Source: Streptomyces sp. CA-210063 (GTDB lineage: Bacteria > Actinomycetota > Actinomycetes > Streptomycetales > Streptomycetaceae). From it: a DNA stretch of 64,000 nt. Shown in pieces: positions 1-8,277 of this stretch. A program made the position numbers and the translations under genes. The notes under the pieces were generated by a model. That model saw only the letters and a list, made by a program, of their open reading frames with translations, did not search any database and was not told where the DNA came from. The stretch's first letter is position 1. Each line of letters opens with the position of its first letter. The DNA is taken from assembly GCF_024612015.1 (NCBI RefSeq), contig NZ_CP102512.1:10106001-10170000 (forward strand), written 5' to 3'.

Positions 1-456
1 GCTCATGCGGTACGTGACCAGCGCGACGTCCACGACCGGTGCGGGCACCCCGGCCTTCACCAGCCGGGGCAGCAGGTCCGACATGGGCGTGGTGAAGGCG
101 AACAGCAGGACGCCGAGGGAGGCGGCCGAGGTGCGCAGCAGCAGCTCCCCGGCGCGGACCGGACCGCCCTCGGCCAGGGTGACGAACCCGTCGGGCCCGC
201 CCACTTGGACCAGCAGGGGCAGCGCCCCGGTCACGCAGAAGCCCAGCGGCACCCGATAGGCGCGCCACAGCCGACGGCCGGGGACGCCCGCCGGGCCCAG
301 CAGCACGGCGAGGGCGGTCAGCAGCACGAGGGCGGCGCCGGGCCAGGGTGGCAGGGAGATCGCGAGGACCGTGAGACCTAGTCCGAGCAAGGCCTTGTCC
401 ACGGGGTGGCGGCGGCGCCAGCGACTGCTGTGCGCCGCCGCGTCGATCGGCAGCAC
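1..456 (-). CDS. cbiQ: Cobalt ECF transporter T component CbiQ, 3' end off window
   Basis: The first 152 codons of a leftward gene are visible, from a GTG at 456 that lies just after the cbiN stop. CbiQ is the membrane T component that couples the energising ATPase (CbiO) to the CbiM substrate subunit. The visible part has two hydrophobic segments and the polar start PIDAAAHSSRWRRRHPVDK, as expected for CbiQ, which normally begins with a short soluble stretch and an HPxxK-like motif. The end of the gene and any cbiO are outside the window. The position behind cbiM and cbiN and a cobalamin riboswitch makes cobalt the likely substrate rather than nickel. Confidence 0.85.
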   Translation of the reverse strand, partial: MLPIDAAAHSSRWRRRHPVDKALLGLGLTVLAISLPPWPGAALVLLTALAVLLGPAGVPGRRLWRAYRVPLGFCVTGALPLLVQVGGPDGFVTLAEGGPVRAGELLLRTSAASLGVLLFAFTTPMSDLLPRLVKAGVPAPVVDVALVTYRMS

Positions 457-462
457 GCGGGA

Positions 463-912
463 TCAGACCCGGCCCGCGGTGGACTCGGCGGCGCCACCGG
501 GCGGGCCTTCGTCACCGGTCGCGGTCCTGGCGGTCGCGGCCGCCGCCGTCGCGCTCACCGCGGTCGCCTCGCTCGTGGTGGTGTTCCCGGCCGCGTCCAG
601 TCGCGCCCGGGCTCGCGCCTCGCCCTGGCGCCGGCCCCGGCGCACACCGAAGTAGTAGGCGAGGACGCCCGCGCCCAGCGCGGCCTGGAGGGAGAAGAGC
701 GCCGACTCGATCTCACCGGACGGCGGCTCGTACAAGGGGGAGAACCAGGGCTCGTAGTCCGGCTCGATCTCGGTGATCGCCGTCTCCGCCTCGCCGTCGG
801 AGCCCGTGAACGGCTCCTCCTTGTGGTCGCCGAGGCCGAGGGCCAGCGGCAGGACGGCGAGCGCGGCCACGACGATCAGCAGCAGGGCGTTGATCTTCGT
901 GTTGCGGTTCAT
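463..912 (-). CDS. cbiN: Cobalt transporter accessory subunit CbiN
   Basis: This is a small membrane protein of 149 residues. An N-terminal transmembrane helix (about residues 5-25) is followed by an outside loop with the family pattern [20 protein letters not shown] and then a second helix (about 65-85). CbiN is needed with CbiM for cobalt loading of the ECF complex. The ATG overlaps the cbiM stop by four bases (ATGA), so translation is coupled. The tail beyond residue 95 is a long Ala/Thr-rich extension that is probably disordered; the core family is nearer 100 residues. Confidence 0.85.
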   Translation of the reverse strand: MNRNTKINALLLIVVAALAVLPLALGLGDHKEEPFTGSDGEAETAITEIEPDYEPWFSPLYEPPSGEIESALFSLQAALGAGVLAYYFGVRRGRRQGEARARARLDAAGNTTTSEATAVSATAAAATARTATGDEGPPGGAAESTAGRV

Positions 913-1619
913 CGGGCCACCGCCTCGGTCTCGTCGGTCTCGGTCCGGTCCTGCTTGCCGGTCAGGAGCACGCCGAGCCGGGTCAGTTCGCCCTTGCTCG
1001 ACTGCACCAGCAGACGCATCACCAGCACGGTGAGGAGACCCTCGCTCACCGCGAGCGGGATCTGGGTGACGGCGAAGATCGAACCGAACTTGCCGAGCGC
1101 GCCGAGGAAGCCGCTGCTCGGGTCGGGGAACGCGAGCGCCAGCTGCACGCTGGTGACGCAGTAGGTGACCAGGTCGGCGACGAACGCGCCGAAGAACACC
1201 GTGACCATCAGCGGCACGCCGAACCGCCGCAGCAGCCGGTAGACGCCGTAACCCGCCCACGGCCCGGCGATCGCCATCGAGAAGACGTTGGCGCCGAGCG
1301 TGGTCAGGCCGCCGTGCGCGAGCAGCAGGGCCTGGAAGAGCAGGGTGATGGTGCCCAGCACCGCCATGATCGGTGGCCGGAACAGGATGGCGCCCAGGCC
1401 GGTGCCGGTGGGGTGGGAGCAACTCCCGGTCACCGACGGGAGCTTCAGCGCGGACAGGACGAAGGTGAAGGCCCCCGAGGCACCGAGCAGCAGTGTGCTC
1501 TCGGGATGCTCCCTGACCTCACGGGTGAGTGACCGTACTCCGTGGACGACGAACGGCGCGGACGCGACCCCCCAGGCGATCGCGTGCGCCGGAGGAAGGA
1601 AACCCTCGGCTATGTGCAT
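909..1619 (-). CDS. cbiM: Cobalt ECF transporter substrate-specific subunit CbiM
   Basis: A 236-residue polytopic membrane protein starts with [17 protein letters not shown]. In this family the N-terminal Met-His-Ile binds the metal, so the ATG at 1619 is the functional start. Several hydrophobic helices follow, with a conserved [11 protein letters not shown] segment near residue 65. It captures Co2+ for vitamin B12 synthesis. It heads the cbiM-cbiN-cbiQ operon and lies about 50 bases downstream of a cobalamin riboswitch, so B12 should repress it. Confidence 0.92.
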   Translation of the reverse strand: MHIAEGFLPPAHAIAWGVASAPFVVHGVRSLTREVREHPESTLLLGASGAFTFVLSALKLPSVTGSCSHPTGTGLGAILFRPPIMAVLGTITLLFQALLLAHGGLTTLGANVFSMAIAGPWAGYGVYRLLRRFGVPLMVTVFFGAFVADLVTYCVTSVQLALAFPDPSSGFLGALGKFGSIFAVTQIPLAVSEGLLTVLVMRLLVQSSKGELTRLGVLLTGKQDRTETDETEAVAR

Positions 1620-1665
1620 GGCTCAGCAGACCCTCTCCAGCACCTCGTGGATGGTTGACGCGCCT

Positions 1666-1818
1666 TGGCCGGTCTCCTGGCTTACGGGTGACACCGCCCG
1701 TGCTCCGCCTTCCCGGGTCTAGGACCCAGTGGCTGTCCGTGAGGACTGGAGCCGGACTTCCCGATCACAGTGGCGAGGGCCGCACCGGCATCACACCGGA
1801 TTTCCCGTTCACCAAGGC
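1666..1818 (-). promoter_or_regulatory. Cobalamin (AdoCbl) riboswitch upstream of cbiM
   Basis: Read on the minus strand, the conserved blocks occur in order: GGTGAACGGGAAATCCGGTG, then CCTCGCCACTGTGA, then GGGAAGTC, then AGCCACTGGG, then CCCGGGAAGGCG, and finally the B12 box AAGCCAGGAGACCGGCC at about 1668-1684. This is the canonical cobalamin riboswitch layout. It should shut off the cobalt transporter when adenosylcobalamin is plentiful. Confidence 0.93.
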
Positions 1819-1996
1819 GTGGTGACAGTAGTGCCCGCACAAGGGCGCTGACAAGCGGAGCCGGGGGCGCGAAAGCGATGGTGAACAGCACACACCCCGG
1901 CGCACACCCCTTGCGTCACCTGCGGCACACACCACCGGGGAGAGCGGACGCCCTTGCCTGGATACGACGGCTTTGCCGGTGCGCCGGCTCCTCCCG

Positions 1997-2062
1997 TGGG
2001 GCCCGATCGCCCTCCCGGTGGGGCCCGATCGCCCTCCCGGCGGGGCCGGACCGCCCTCCCGG
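1997..2062. repeat. Three tandem 22-bp GC-rich repeats
   Basis: Three head-to-tail copies of a 22-base unit (GGGGCCCGATCGCCCTCCCGG plus one base) lie at 1997-2018, 2019-2040 and 2041-2062. The first two are identical and the third has a few changes. A degenerate fourth copy may follow. They sit in the divergent space between the cobalt riboswitch and the copper-protein gene, about 80 bases before that gene's GTG. No function can be assigned. Confidence 0.8.
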
Positions 2063-2143
2063 TACGGCCCCGGCCGCCCTTGGCCGGGCCCCTCGCCCTG
2101 CGCTTGAATGCAGCCTTCACCCATCGGCACAAGGGAGTCAGCT

Positions 2144-2878
2144 GTGCACCGCCCGACCTTGGCACCCAGCACACGCCGTCTCGGCGTTCTCACCGCCGTC
2201 GTGTTGGCGGTCACCGTCGCCACCGCGGGACCGGCCGCGGCCCACACGGAGGTCGAGGCGGAGGGCGCCCGGGCCCTCGACCAGAACGTCGAACTGACCT
2301 TCTTCGCGGAGTCGGAGTCCTCCTCCGCCGGCATCACCAAACTGGAGGTGATCCTGCCCGAGGGCATCGTCCCCGCCGACATCACCTACGACAAGGGACC
2401 CGACGGCTGGAAGTTCGCCCCCACCAGCCGGGGCTGGACGGTCTCCGGTGAGAAGCTCCCGGTGGGGGAGGACGCCGAATACGCCGTCACCGTACGACAG
2501 CTGCCCGACGCGAAGTCCCTGGTCTTCAAGACGCTGCAGTCCTACAGCGACGGCAAGGTGGACCGCTGGATCGAGCTCGACGGCGAGGAGGGCGGGGACG
2601 GCCACGGCCACGGTCACCCGGCGCCCCGCCTGGACCTGAAGGCCGCCGCCCCCGGCGCCCAACCCGTGAGCCCCAGCCCTTCGGAGGAGCCCACGACGGC
2701 CGCCCCCTCGACCGCCCCGGCCACCGGCACACCGACCCCGTCCGCGAAGCCCGCGGCGGACGGCACCAAGGACGACGACGGCATGTCCCTCGCCGTGCCC
2801 CTCGGCATCGGCGCGGGCGTCCTCGTACTCGGCGCGGGAGTGTGGTGGTTCAGGAGCCGCCGGGGCGGGACCGCCTGA
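2144..2878 (+). CDS. YcnI-type (DUF1775) copper-binding membrane-anchored protein
   Basis: The 244-residue protein starts at a GTG six bases after GGGAG; an upstream in-frame ATG at 2108 has no comparable ribosome site. It has a Sec signal peptide (about residues 1-33) ending in AAA, so the mature protein would begin with His, as in YcnI proteins, where the N-terminal His binds copper. The DUF1775 domain covers about residues 34-150. A HGHGHGH-like insertion, a Pro/Ser/Thr linker and one C-terminal helix with an RSRR stop-transfer sequence follow. It probably handles copper outside the membrane; YcnI genes often sit with CopC/CopD genes, but none is seen here. Confidence 0.85.
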   Translation: MHRPTLAPSTRRLGVLTAVVLAVTVATAGPAAAHTEVEAEGARALDQNVELTFFAESESSSAGITKLEVILPEGIVPADITYDKGPDGWKFAPTSRGWTVSGEKLPVGEDAEYAVTVRQLPDAKSLVFKTLQSYSDGKVDRWIELDGEEGGDGHGHGHPAPRLDLKAAAPGAQPVSPSPSEEPTTAAPSTAPATGTPTPSAKPAADGTKDDDGMSLAVPLGIGAGVLVLGAGVWWFRSRRGGTA

Positions 2879-3039
2879 CCGACGCCTCGGCCGGAAGCAC
2901 CTGACCTGACCGAAAGCTGACGGAGCTCTACCGCAGCGCCATGACGAACCCGGCCGTCCCGCCGAGGCTCGGCATACGAATCGGTCTCGATCCGTGGCTC
3001 CACCTGGGGCGCCGACAGCGATCACGCCATCATGAGCGC

Positions 3040-4158
3040 ATGACCCGGCCACCACTCCCTCTCCACACACCCGAGTGGTTCACGGCCGACGACTCGACCC
3101 TGAACGTGGCCCTCGTGTACCCGATGCAGGGCCCCGCCGGAATCTTCGGACCCACCTGCGGGGCCTGCGCGCGGCTGGCCGCCGAGGAGGTCAACAAGGC
3201 CGGGGGAGTGCTGGGCAAGGAGCTGCGGCTGATCGAGGTCGACGGCGGGGCCGAGCCGTGGCGCGTCGCGGAGGACGTCGAGGCCCTGGTCGCCTCGGGC
3301 GCGGTGCAGGGCGTCACCGGCTGGCACATCTCCTCGGTGCGGCAGGCGGTGGCCCCGCGTGTCGCGCACCGGGTGCCGTACGTCTACACGGCCCTGTACG
3401 AGGGCGGGGAGCGCACCGAGGGCGTCTTCATGACCAGCGAGACGCCTTCCTGGCAGCTGCTGCCCGCGATGCGTCTGCTCGCCGAGTCTCGCGGGGTGCG
3501 CCGTTGGTTCGTCGTCGGCAACAACTACGTGTGGCCCCGGCACACCGCCCGCGCCGCCCGCGGGTACGCGCGTGAGTCCCGGGGCCGCGTCTGTGGTGAG
3601 GCGTATCTGCCGCTCGGCACCGACGACTTCTCGGGGGTACTGCGACGCATCGAGCGGGCCGACGCCGACGGGGTCCTGATGCTCCTGGTCGGCAGTGACG
3701 CGGTCCGCTTCAACCGGGCCTTCGCCGCCTGGGGGCTCGACCAGCGGTCGCTGCGGCTGAGCACGCTGATGGACGAGAACATGCTGCTGGGCAGTGGCGC
3801 GGAAGCCACCCTCGACCTCTACAGCACGGCCGGGTTCTTCGCCTCGCTCGCCGACCAGAACACCATGGACTTCCACGGCCAGTACGCCGGCCGCTTCGGC
3901 CTGGAGGCACCGACCCCCGGCAGTCTCGGCGAGTCCTGCTACGAGGGCGTCCTGCTCCTCGCCGCGCTCGTCGAACGGGCGCGCGCCCTGGACGTCGCCG
4001 CGATCGGGGCGGCCGCCGACAGCGTCTCCTACGAGGGGCCGCGCGGTCTGCTGGGCCTGGACGGACGGCATGTGCGCCAGCGCATCTACCTGGCGCGGGC
4101 GGACGGGTACGACTTCAACGTCCTCGCCCAGCTGCGCGCTCCGCACGACCTGCGCTGA
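3040..4158 (+). CDS. Periplasmic-binding-like protein (AmiC/UrtA class) without signal peptide
   Basis: The 372-residue product resembles branched-chain amino acid, amide and urea binding proteins: NVALVYPMQGPAGIFG near the start, then GVLGKELRLIEVDGG and two Rossmann-like lobes. Unlike transported binding proteins it has no signal peptide or lipobox, so it is probably cytosolic and may act as an amide or urea sensor in the way AmiC does. The start at 3040 gives MTRPPLPLHTPEW; an in-frame ATG at 2941 would add 33 low-complexity residues and looks unlikely. It lies upstream of the urt operon, and its 3' end overlaps the oppositely oriented MarR gene by 44 bases. Confidence 0.75.
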   Translation: MTRPPLPLHTPEWFTADDSTLNVALVYPMQGPAGIFGPTCGACARLAAEEVNKAGGVLGKELRLIEVDGGAEPWRVAEDVEALVASGAVQGVTGWHISSVRQAVAPRVAHRVPYVYTALYEGGERTEGVFMTSETPSWQLLPAMRLLAESRGVRRWFVVGNNYVWPRHTARAARGYARESRGRVCGEAYLPLGTDDFSGVLRRIERADADGVLMLLVGSDAVRFNRAFAAWGLDQRSLRLSTLMDENMLLGSGAEATLDLYSTAGFFASLADQNTMDFHGQYAGRFGLEAPTPGSLGESCYEGVLLLAALVERARALDVAAIGAAADSVSYEGPRGLLGLDGRHVRQRIYLARADGYDFNVLAQLRAPHDLR

Positions 4159-4612
4159 CCCTGCCCTGGCCGTCGGTGGTCCCGCCCTCCAGGGTCCGGG
4201 CCAGCCGGTCCAGCAGCAGTTCCAGCCGCTTGCCGTCCTCCTCGGAGTGCAGCGGCCCCAACTCGGCCCAGTCCGCCCGTACTTCACGGGCCAACAGCTG
4301 CCGGCGCTCCATCCCCCTCGGAGTCAGGTGGGCGAGGACACGGCGCCGGTCGGTGGGATCGACGCGGCGGAACACCAGGTTCTGGTCGACGAGTTGGTCG
4401 ATCAGCTTGGTCAGGCTCGGTGCCGGCAGGAAGGCATGCTCGGCGAGGGCCGTCATGTTGTGGCCCTGTCCGTCGGAGAGCAGGTCGAGGACCCGCCACG
4501 CCTCGACGGAGCAGTCGAACTCGTCGAGCACGGACTGGACTCGGCGCATGGACAGGCGCTCGGCACGGGTCAGCAGTTGGAGCAGTTCCTCGGGCCGTCT
4601 CGCCATCGCCAC
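4115..4612 (-). CDS. MarR-family transcriptional regulator
   Basis: A 165-residue winged-helix protein. The recognition region is GHNMTALAEHAFLPAPSLTK (about residues 49-68), followed by the wing VFRRVDPTDRRRVLAHLT. The start codon follows a GAGGAG site. It is divergent from urtA across about 195 bases, so it may control the urea transporter, itself, or both. Its last codons run into the end of the convergent binding-protein gene. The ligand cannot be read from sequence. Confidence 0.85.
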   Translation of the reverse strand: MAMARRPEELLQLLTRAERLSMRRVQSVLDEFDCSVEAWRVLDLLSDGQGHNMTALAEHAFLPAPSLTKLIDQLVDQNLVFRRVDPTDRRRVLAHLTPRGMERRQLLAREVRADWAELGPLHSEEDGKRLELLLDRLARTLEGGTTDGQGRVSAGRAERAAGRGR

Positions 4613-4675
4613 TCCTCAACTCGCCTTCGACCGCTGCGCTCCTGACATCGTAAACCAGGAGCACATCCTTTCTGT

Positions 4676-4765
4676 GGAAACTAACGAATCCTTCGCGACC
4701 TCAAAAAATACTTCCTCAGGAAACTGTTCTTCAATTGCCACGAAACGCAAGGGAAACAGTTTCCT
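4676..4765. promoter_or_regulatory. MarR/urtA divergent control region with inverted repeat and GlnR-like box
   Basis: An inverted repeat has arms AGGAAACTGTT (4718-4728) and AACAGTTTCCT (4755-4765). A further GGAAACT half-site lies at 4676-4682. Inside it, GAAAC (4742-4746), six bases, then GAAAC (4753-4757) fits a GlnR a/b half-site pair (gTnAC-n6-GaAAC). GlnR control of urea uptake is known in actinomycetes. Whether MarR, GlnR or both bind here is inference. Confidence 0.5.
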
Positions 4766-4806
4766 CGCAGGCTGTGGTCGCACTTCAGCGACCCAGGAGG
4801 TATTGC

Positions 4807-6057
4807 ATGTCCGGGCTCAGCATCAATAGACGCGGTCTCCTCGCAGGCGCGTCCGCGCTCGGCGCGACCGCCGTCCTCAGCGCGTGCGGCGCCAAGACCG
4901 GCACCGCCACGTCATCCTCCGGCGCCCAGGCGGACACCTCCGGCGACACCGTCAAAGTCGGTCTGCTCAACTCGCTCTCGGGCACCATGGCCATCAGCGA
5001 GGTCACGGTCCACAACGCGCTGCTGCTCGCGGTGAAGGAGATCAACGCCGCCGGTGGCGTCCTGGGCAAGAAACTGAAGCCCATCAGCCAGGACGGCGCC
5101 TCCGACTGGCCGACCTTCGCCGAGAAGGCGGAGGCCCTGATCACTGACGACAAGGTGGTCGCCACCTTCGGCTGCTGGACCTCCGCCAGCCGCAAGGCCG
5201 TCAAGCCGGTCTTCGAGCGCTACAAGTCGCTCCTCTTCTACCCCGTGCAGTACGAGGGCCTGGAGCAGTCCCCCTACATCTTCTACATGGGCGCCACCAC
5301 CAACCAGCAGATCGTCCCCGCCCTCGACTACCTCAAGAAGCAGGGCCTGACGCGGCTCTACCTGGTGGGCAGCGACTACGTCTTCCCGCGCACCGCCAAC
5401 AAGATCATCAGGGCGTACGCGGAGGCCCAGGGCATGACGGTGGTCGGCGAGGACTACGCGCCGCTCGGCTCCACCGAGTTCAGCACCATCGTCAACAAGG
5501 TCAAGGACGCGGGCGCGGACGCCGTGTTCAACACCCTCAACGGCGACAGCAACGTGGCCTTCTTCAAGGAGTACAAGTCCGCAGGGCTCACCGCGAAGAG
5601 CCTGCCGGTGCTTTCGGTGTCGATCGCCGAGGAGGAGGTCAAGAGCATCGGCACCCAGTACCTGGAAGGCCAGTTGACCGCGTGGAACTACTACCAGACC
5701 ACCTCCGGCGCGGCGAACACGAAGTTCGTGGCGGCCTACCAGGCCGCCTACGGCAAGGACAAGCCGACCAGTGACCCGATGGAGGCCGCGTACATCTCCG
5801 TCTACCTCTGGAAGGAGATGGTCGAGAAGGCCGGCTCCTTCGACGTGGCGAAGGTGAAGAAGGCCTCCGACGGCATCGAACTCGACGCCCCCGAGGGCAA
5901 GGTCACCGTCGACGGCGCCACGCAGCACGTCTACAAGACCGCCCGCATCGGCAAGGTCGGCTCGGACGGCCTGATCGAGGAGGTCTGGAACTCCGGCAAG
6001 CCGATCGAGCCGGACCCGTATTTGAAGGGGTACGACTGGGCTGCCGGGCTGTCCTGA
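4807..6057 (+). CDS. urtA: Urea ABC transporter substrate-binding lipoprotein UrtA
   Basis: The 416-residue protein starts at an ATG six bases after AGGAGG. Residues 8-9 are twin Arg, followed by a hydrophobic stretch and the lipobox LSAC (Cys27), so it is a Tat-type lipoprotein. The rest is a two-lobed type I binding protein with the family segments [34 protein letters not shown] and [20 protein letters not shown]. The last of these is typical of urea-specific UrtA rather than LivJ. It heads urtABCDE and is probably nitrogen regulated. Confidence 0.93.
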   Translation: MSGLSINRRGLLAGASALGATAVLSACGAKTGTATSSSGAQADTSGDTVKVGLLNSLSGTMAISEVTVHNALLLAVKEINAAGGVLGKKLKPISQDGASDWPTFAEKAEALITDDKVVATFGCWTSASRKAVKPVFERYKSLLFYPVQYEGLEQSPYIFYMGATTNQQIVPALDYLKKQGLTRLYLVGSDYVFPRTANKIIRAYAEAQGMTVVGEDYAPLGSTEFSTIVNKVKDAGADAVFNTLNGDSNVAFFKEYKSAGLTAKSLPVLSVSIAEEEVKSIGTQYLEGQLTAWNYYQTTSGAANTKFVAAYQAAYGKDKPTSDPMEAAYISVYLWKEMVEKAGSFDVAKVKKASDGIELDAPEGKVTVDGATQHVYKTARIGKVGSDGLIEEVWNSGKPIEPDPYLKGYDWAAGLS

Positions 6058-6075
6058 GTCTGACGGTGAGTGGGT

Positions 6076-6169
6076 CGCGCAGTTCCCCGCGCCCCTGAAA
6101 AGCAGGGGCTGCGCCCCGTGCTTTTCGGCCCGCAGGGCCGTGTCTTTCAGGGGCGCGGGGAACTGCGCG
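6076..6169. repeat. Long inverted repeat between urtA and urtB
   Basis: Two perfect 25-base arms (6076-6100 and 6145-6169) contain CAGTTCCCCGCGCCCCTGA and its complement. A second nested hairpin, GAAAAGCA...TGCTTTTC (6097-6104 with 6118-6125), competes with the outer stem. This looks like one of the dispersed intergenic palindromes common in Streptomyces. Inside the operon it could lower expression of urtBCDE relative to urtA, or protect the urtA message 3' end; both roles are inference. Confidence 0.8.
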
Positions 6170-6229
6170 AGAAGCCCCACCGGACCCGCACCCGCCGAAC
6201 AACCCCTCCCCCCGACCCGGAGCCGCTCC

Positions 6230-7114
6230 ATGACGGTCGTCCTCAACCAGTCCTTCACCGGCATCAGTATCGGTGCCGTCCTCCTGCTGATCGCGCTCGG
6301 CCTGACCCTGACGTTCGGTCAGATGGGCGTGATCAACATGGCGCACGGCGAGTTCATCATGGCCGGCGCCTACACGACGTATGTGCTGCAGAAGTCGATC
6401 AGCGGCGCCGGCGTCTCCCTGCTCGTCGCCCTGCCGCTGGCCTTCCTCGTCGCGGGCGCCATGGGCGCGTTGCTCGAATGGCTGCTCATCCGGCGCCTGT
6501 ACACCCGGCCGCTGGACACCCTGCTGGTCACCTGGGGCGTCTCCCTGATGCTCCAGCAGCTGGCCCGTGACATCTTCGGTGCCCCGAACGTCCAGACCCG
6601 CGCCCCGGACCTGCTCACCGGCAACATCTCGGTCGGCGGCATCACCTTCGCCAACAACCGGCTGTTCATCCTGGGCCTCGCCCTGCTGTGCGTCCTCGGC
6701 CTCACGCTGATCCTGAAGCTGACCCCGCTCGGCCGCCGCATCCGGGCCGTCGTACAGAACCGGGACCTCGCCGAGGTGTCCGGCATCGCCACCGAACGCG
6801 TGGACCGTACGACGTTCTTCATCGGCTCGGGCCTCGCGGGCGTGGCCGGTGTCGCGCTCACCCTGGTCGGCCCGATCGGCCCGACGATGGGCACCAACTA
6901 CATCGTCGACGCCTTCCTGGTCGTGGTCGTCGGCGGCGTCGCCCAGCTCAAGGGCAGCGTCATCACCGCCTTCGCGCTCGGCGTCCTGCAGTCGGTCCTG
7001 GAGTACTCGACGACGGTCAGCGTCGCCAAGGTCATCGTGCTCGTGGCGATCGTCGCCTTCCTGCAGTGGCGACCCCAGGGCCTGTACACGCTGCGCACCC
7101 GGAGCCTGGCATGA
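6230..7114 (+). CDS. urtB: Urea ABC transporter permease UrtB
   Basis: A 294-residue LivH-type permease with about eight hydrophobic helices. Family landmarks are LTFGQMGVINMAHGEFIMAG (about residues 24-43) and the EAA-like loop AVVQNRDLAEVSGIATERVD (about 176-195). The ATG at 6230 follows GGAG; upstream in-frame codons fall in the inverted repeat and are not credible. Its stop overlaps urtC as ATGA. Confidence 0.93.
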   Translation: MTVVLNQSFTGISIGAVLLLIALGLTLTFGQMGVINMAHGEFIMAGAYTTYVLQKSISGAGVSLLVALPLAFLVAGAMGALLEWLLIRRLYTRPLDTLLVTWGVSLMLQQLARDIFGAPNVQTRAPDLLTGNISVGGITFANNRLFILGLALLCVLGLTLILKLTPLGRRIRAVVQNRDLAEVSGIATERVDRTTFFIGSGLAGVAGVALTLVGPIGPTMGTNYIVDAFLVVVVGGVAQLKGSVITAFALGVLQSVLEYSTTVSVAKVIVLVAIVAFLQWRPQGLYTLRTRSLA

Positions 7115-8277
7115 CGACGACAACGACCCCTTCGGCGAAGACGGCCCCCGTGGCAGAGCCGTCGGCATCCCTCCTGGCACGCTTCCGCGTCCCCGGCGCC
7201 TTCCTCCTCGGCGCGGTCCTCCTCATCGGCGTCGCCCCGCTCGCCCTCTCCGACTTCCGGCTCAACCTCCTCGCCAAATACCTGTGTTACGCGATCGTCG
7301 CGGTCGGCGTGAGCCTCGCCTGGGGCCGCGGCGGACTGCTCGTCCTCGGCCAGGGCGTCTTCTTCGGCCTCGGCGGCTACGCCATGGCCATGCACCTCAA
7401 GCTCGCCGACGCGGCCGCCACGGGCCAGACGCTGCCCGACTTCATGCAGCTGTACGGCACCGGCGACACCCTGCCCTGGTGGTGGCAGCCCTTCGCCAAC
7501 CCGCTCTTCGCCCTCGCCATGACCGTCCTGTTGCCCATGGCGGTCGCCGCGCTGCTCGGCTTCTTCGTCTTCCGCCGCCGGGTGAAGGGCGCGTACTTCG
7601 CGATCCTCAGCCAGGCACTGGCCGCCGCCCTCGCCATCTGGCTCGTCGGCCAGCAGGCCACCACCGGCGGCACCAACGGCCTCACCGACATGCAGGGTTT
7701 CTTCGGCTACGACCTCAACGACCCGGTCAACCAGCGGATGGTGTACTTCGTCATCGCCGCGGTGCTCCTGCTGCTGATGGCCATCGCCCGCCAGCTGTTC
7801 GTCAGCCGCTACGGCGAACTCCTCGTCGCCGTACGGGACTCCGAGGAGCGCGTGCGCTTCCTCGGCTACGACCCGGCCAACGTCAAGCTCGTCGCGTACG
7901 TCGTGGCGGCCGGCATGGCGGGCCTCGCGGGCGCCCTCTTCGTCCCCGCGGTCGGCATCATCTCGCCGGCCCTCATCGGCATCGTCCCGTCCATCGGCTT
8001 CGTCATCGGGGCCGCGGTGGGCGGCCGGGCCTCCCTGGTGGGTGCCGTCCTCGGCGCGATCGCCGTGGCCTGGGCGCAGAGCACCCTCTCCGACGCCTTC
8101 CCCGCCGCGTGGACGTACCTCCAGGGCCTGCTGTTCGTCCTGGCGGTCGGCTTCCTGCCCGGGGGCCTCGCTTCCCTGGCGAGCGTGGTGCGCAAACGCC
8201 GAACCCCCACGGCCGGGACCACGACGCCGACACCCACCCCGACTCCGACCCCGACCCCGACAGGAGGAACGGCATGA
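7111..8277 (+). CDS. urtC: Urea ABC transporter permease UrtC
   Basis: A 388-residue LivM-type permease. The landmark SLAWGRGGLLVLGQGVFFGL lies near residues 66-85 and the cytoplasmic loop AVRDSEERVRFLGYDPANVK near 234-253. The ATG overlaps the urtB stop. The C-terminus ends in a run of six or seven Thr-Pro pairs before GGTA, encoded by an ACC/CCG-type microsatellite; this tail should be disordered and variable in length between strains. Confidence 0.93.
   Translation: MTTTTTPSAKTAPVAEPSASLLARFRVPGAFLLGAVLLIGVAPLALSDFRLNLLAKYLCYAIVAVGVSLAWGRGGLLVLGQGVFFGLGGYAMAMHLKLADAAATGQTLPDFMQLYGTGDTLPWWWQPFANPLFALAMTVLLPMAVAALLGFFVFRRRVKGAYFAILSQALAAALAIWLVGQQATTGGTNGLTDMQGFFGYDLNDPVNQRMVYFVIAAVLLLLMAIARQLFVSRYGELLVAVRDSEERVRFLGYDPANVKLVAYVVAAGMAGLAGALFVPAVGIISPALIGIVPSIGFVIGAAVGGRASLVGAVLGAIAVAWAQSTLSDAFPAAWTYLQGLLFVLAVGFLPGGLASLASVVRKRRTPTAGTTTPTPTPTPTPTPTGGTA

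Noticed and set aside
463..1422. A 319-codon open frame covering cbiN and the middle of cbiM.
   Set aside because: Only its last 150 codons are real (cbiN); the upstream part is a GC-frame shadow of cbiM.
2138..3070. A 310-codon leftward frame over the YcnI-type gene.
   Set aside because: It has no domain pattern and mirrors the codon bias of the plus-strand gene.
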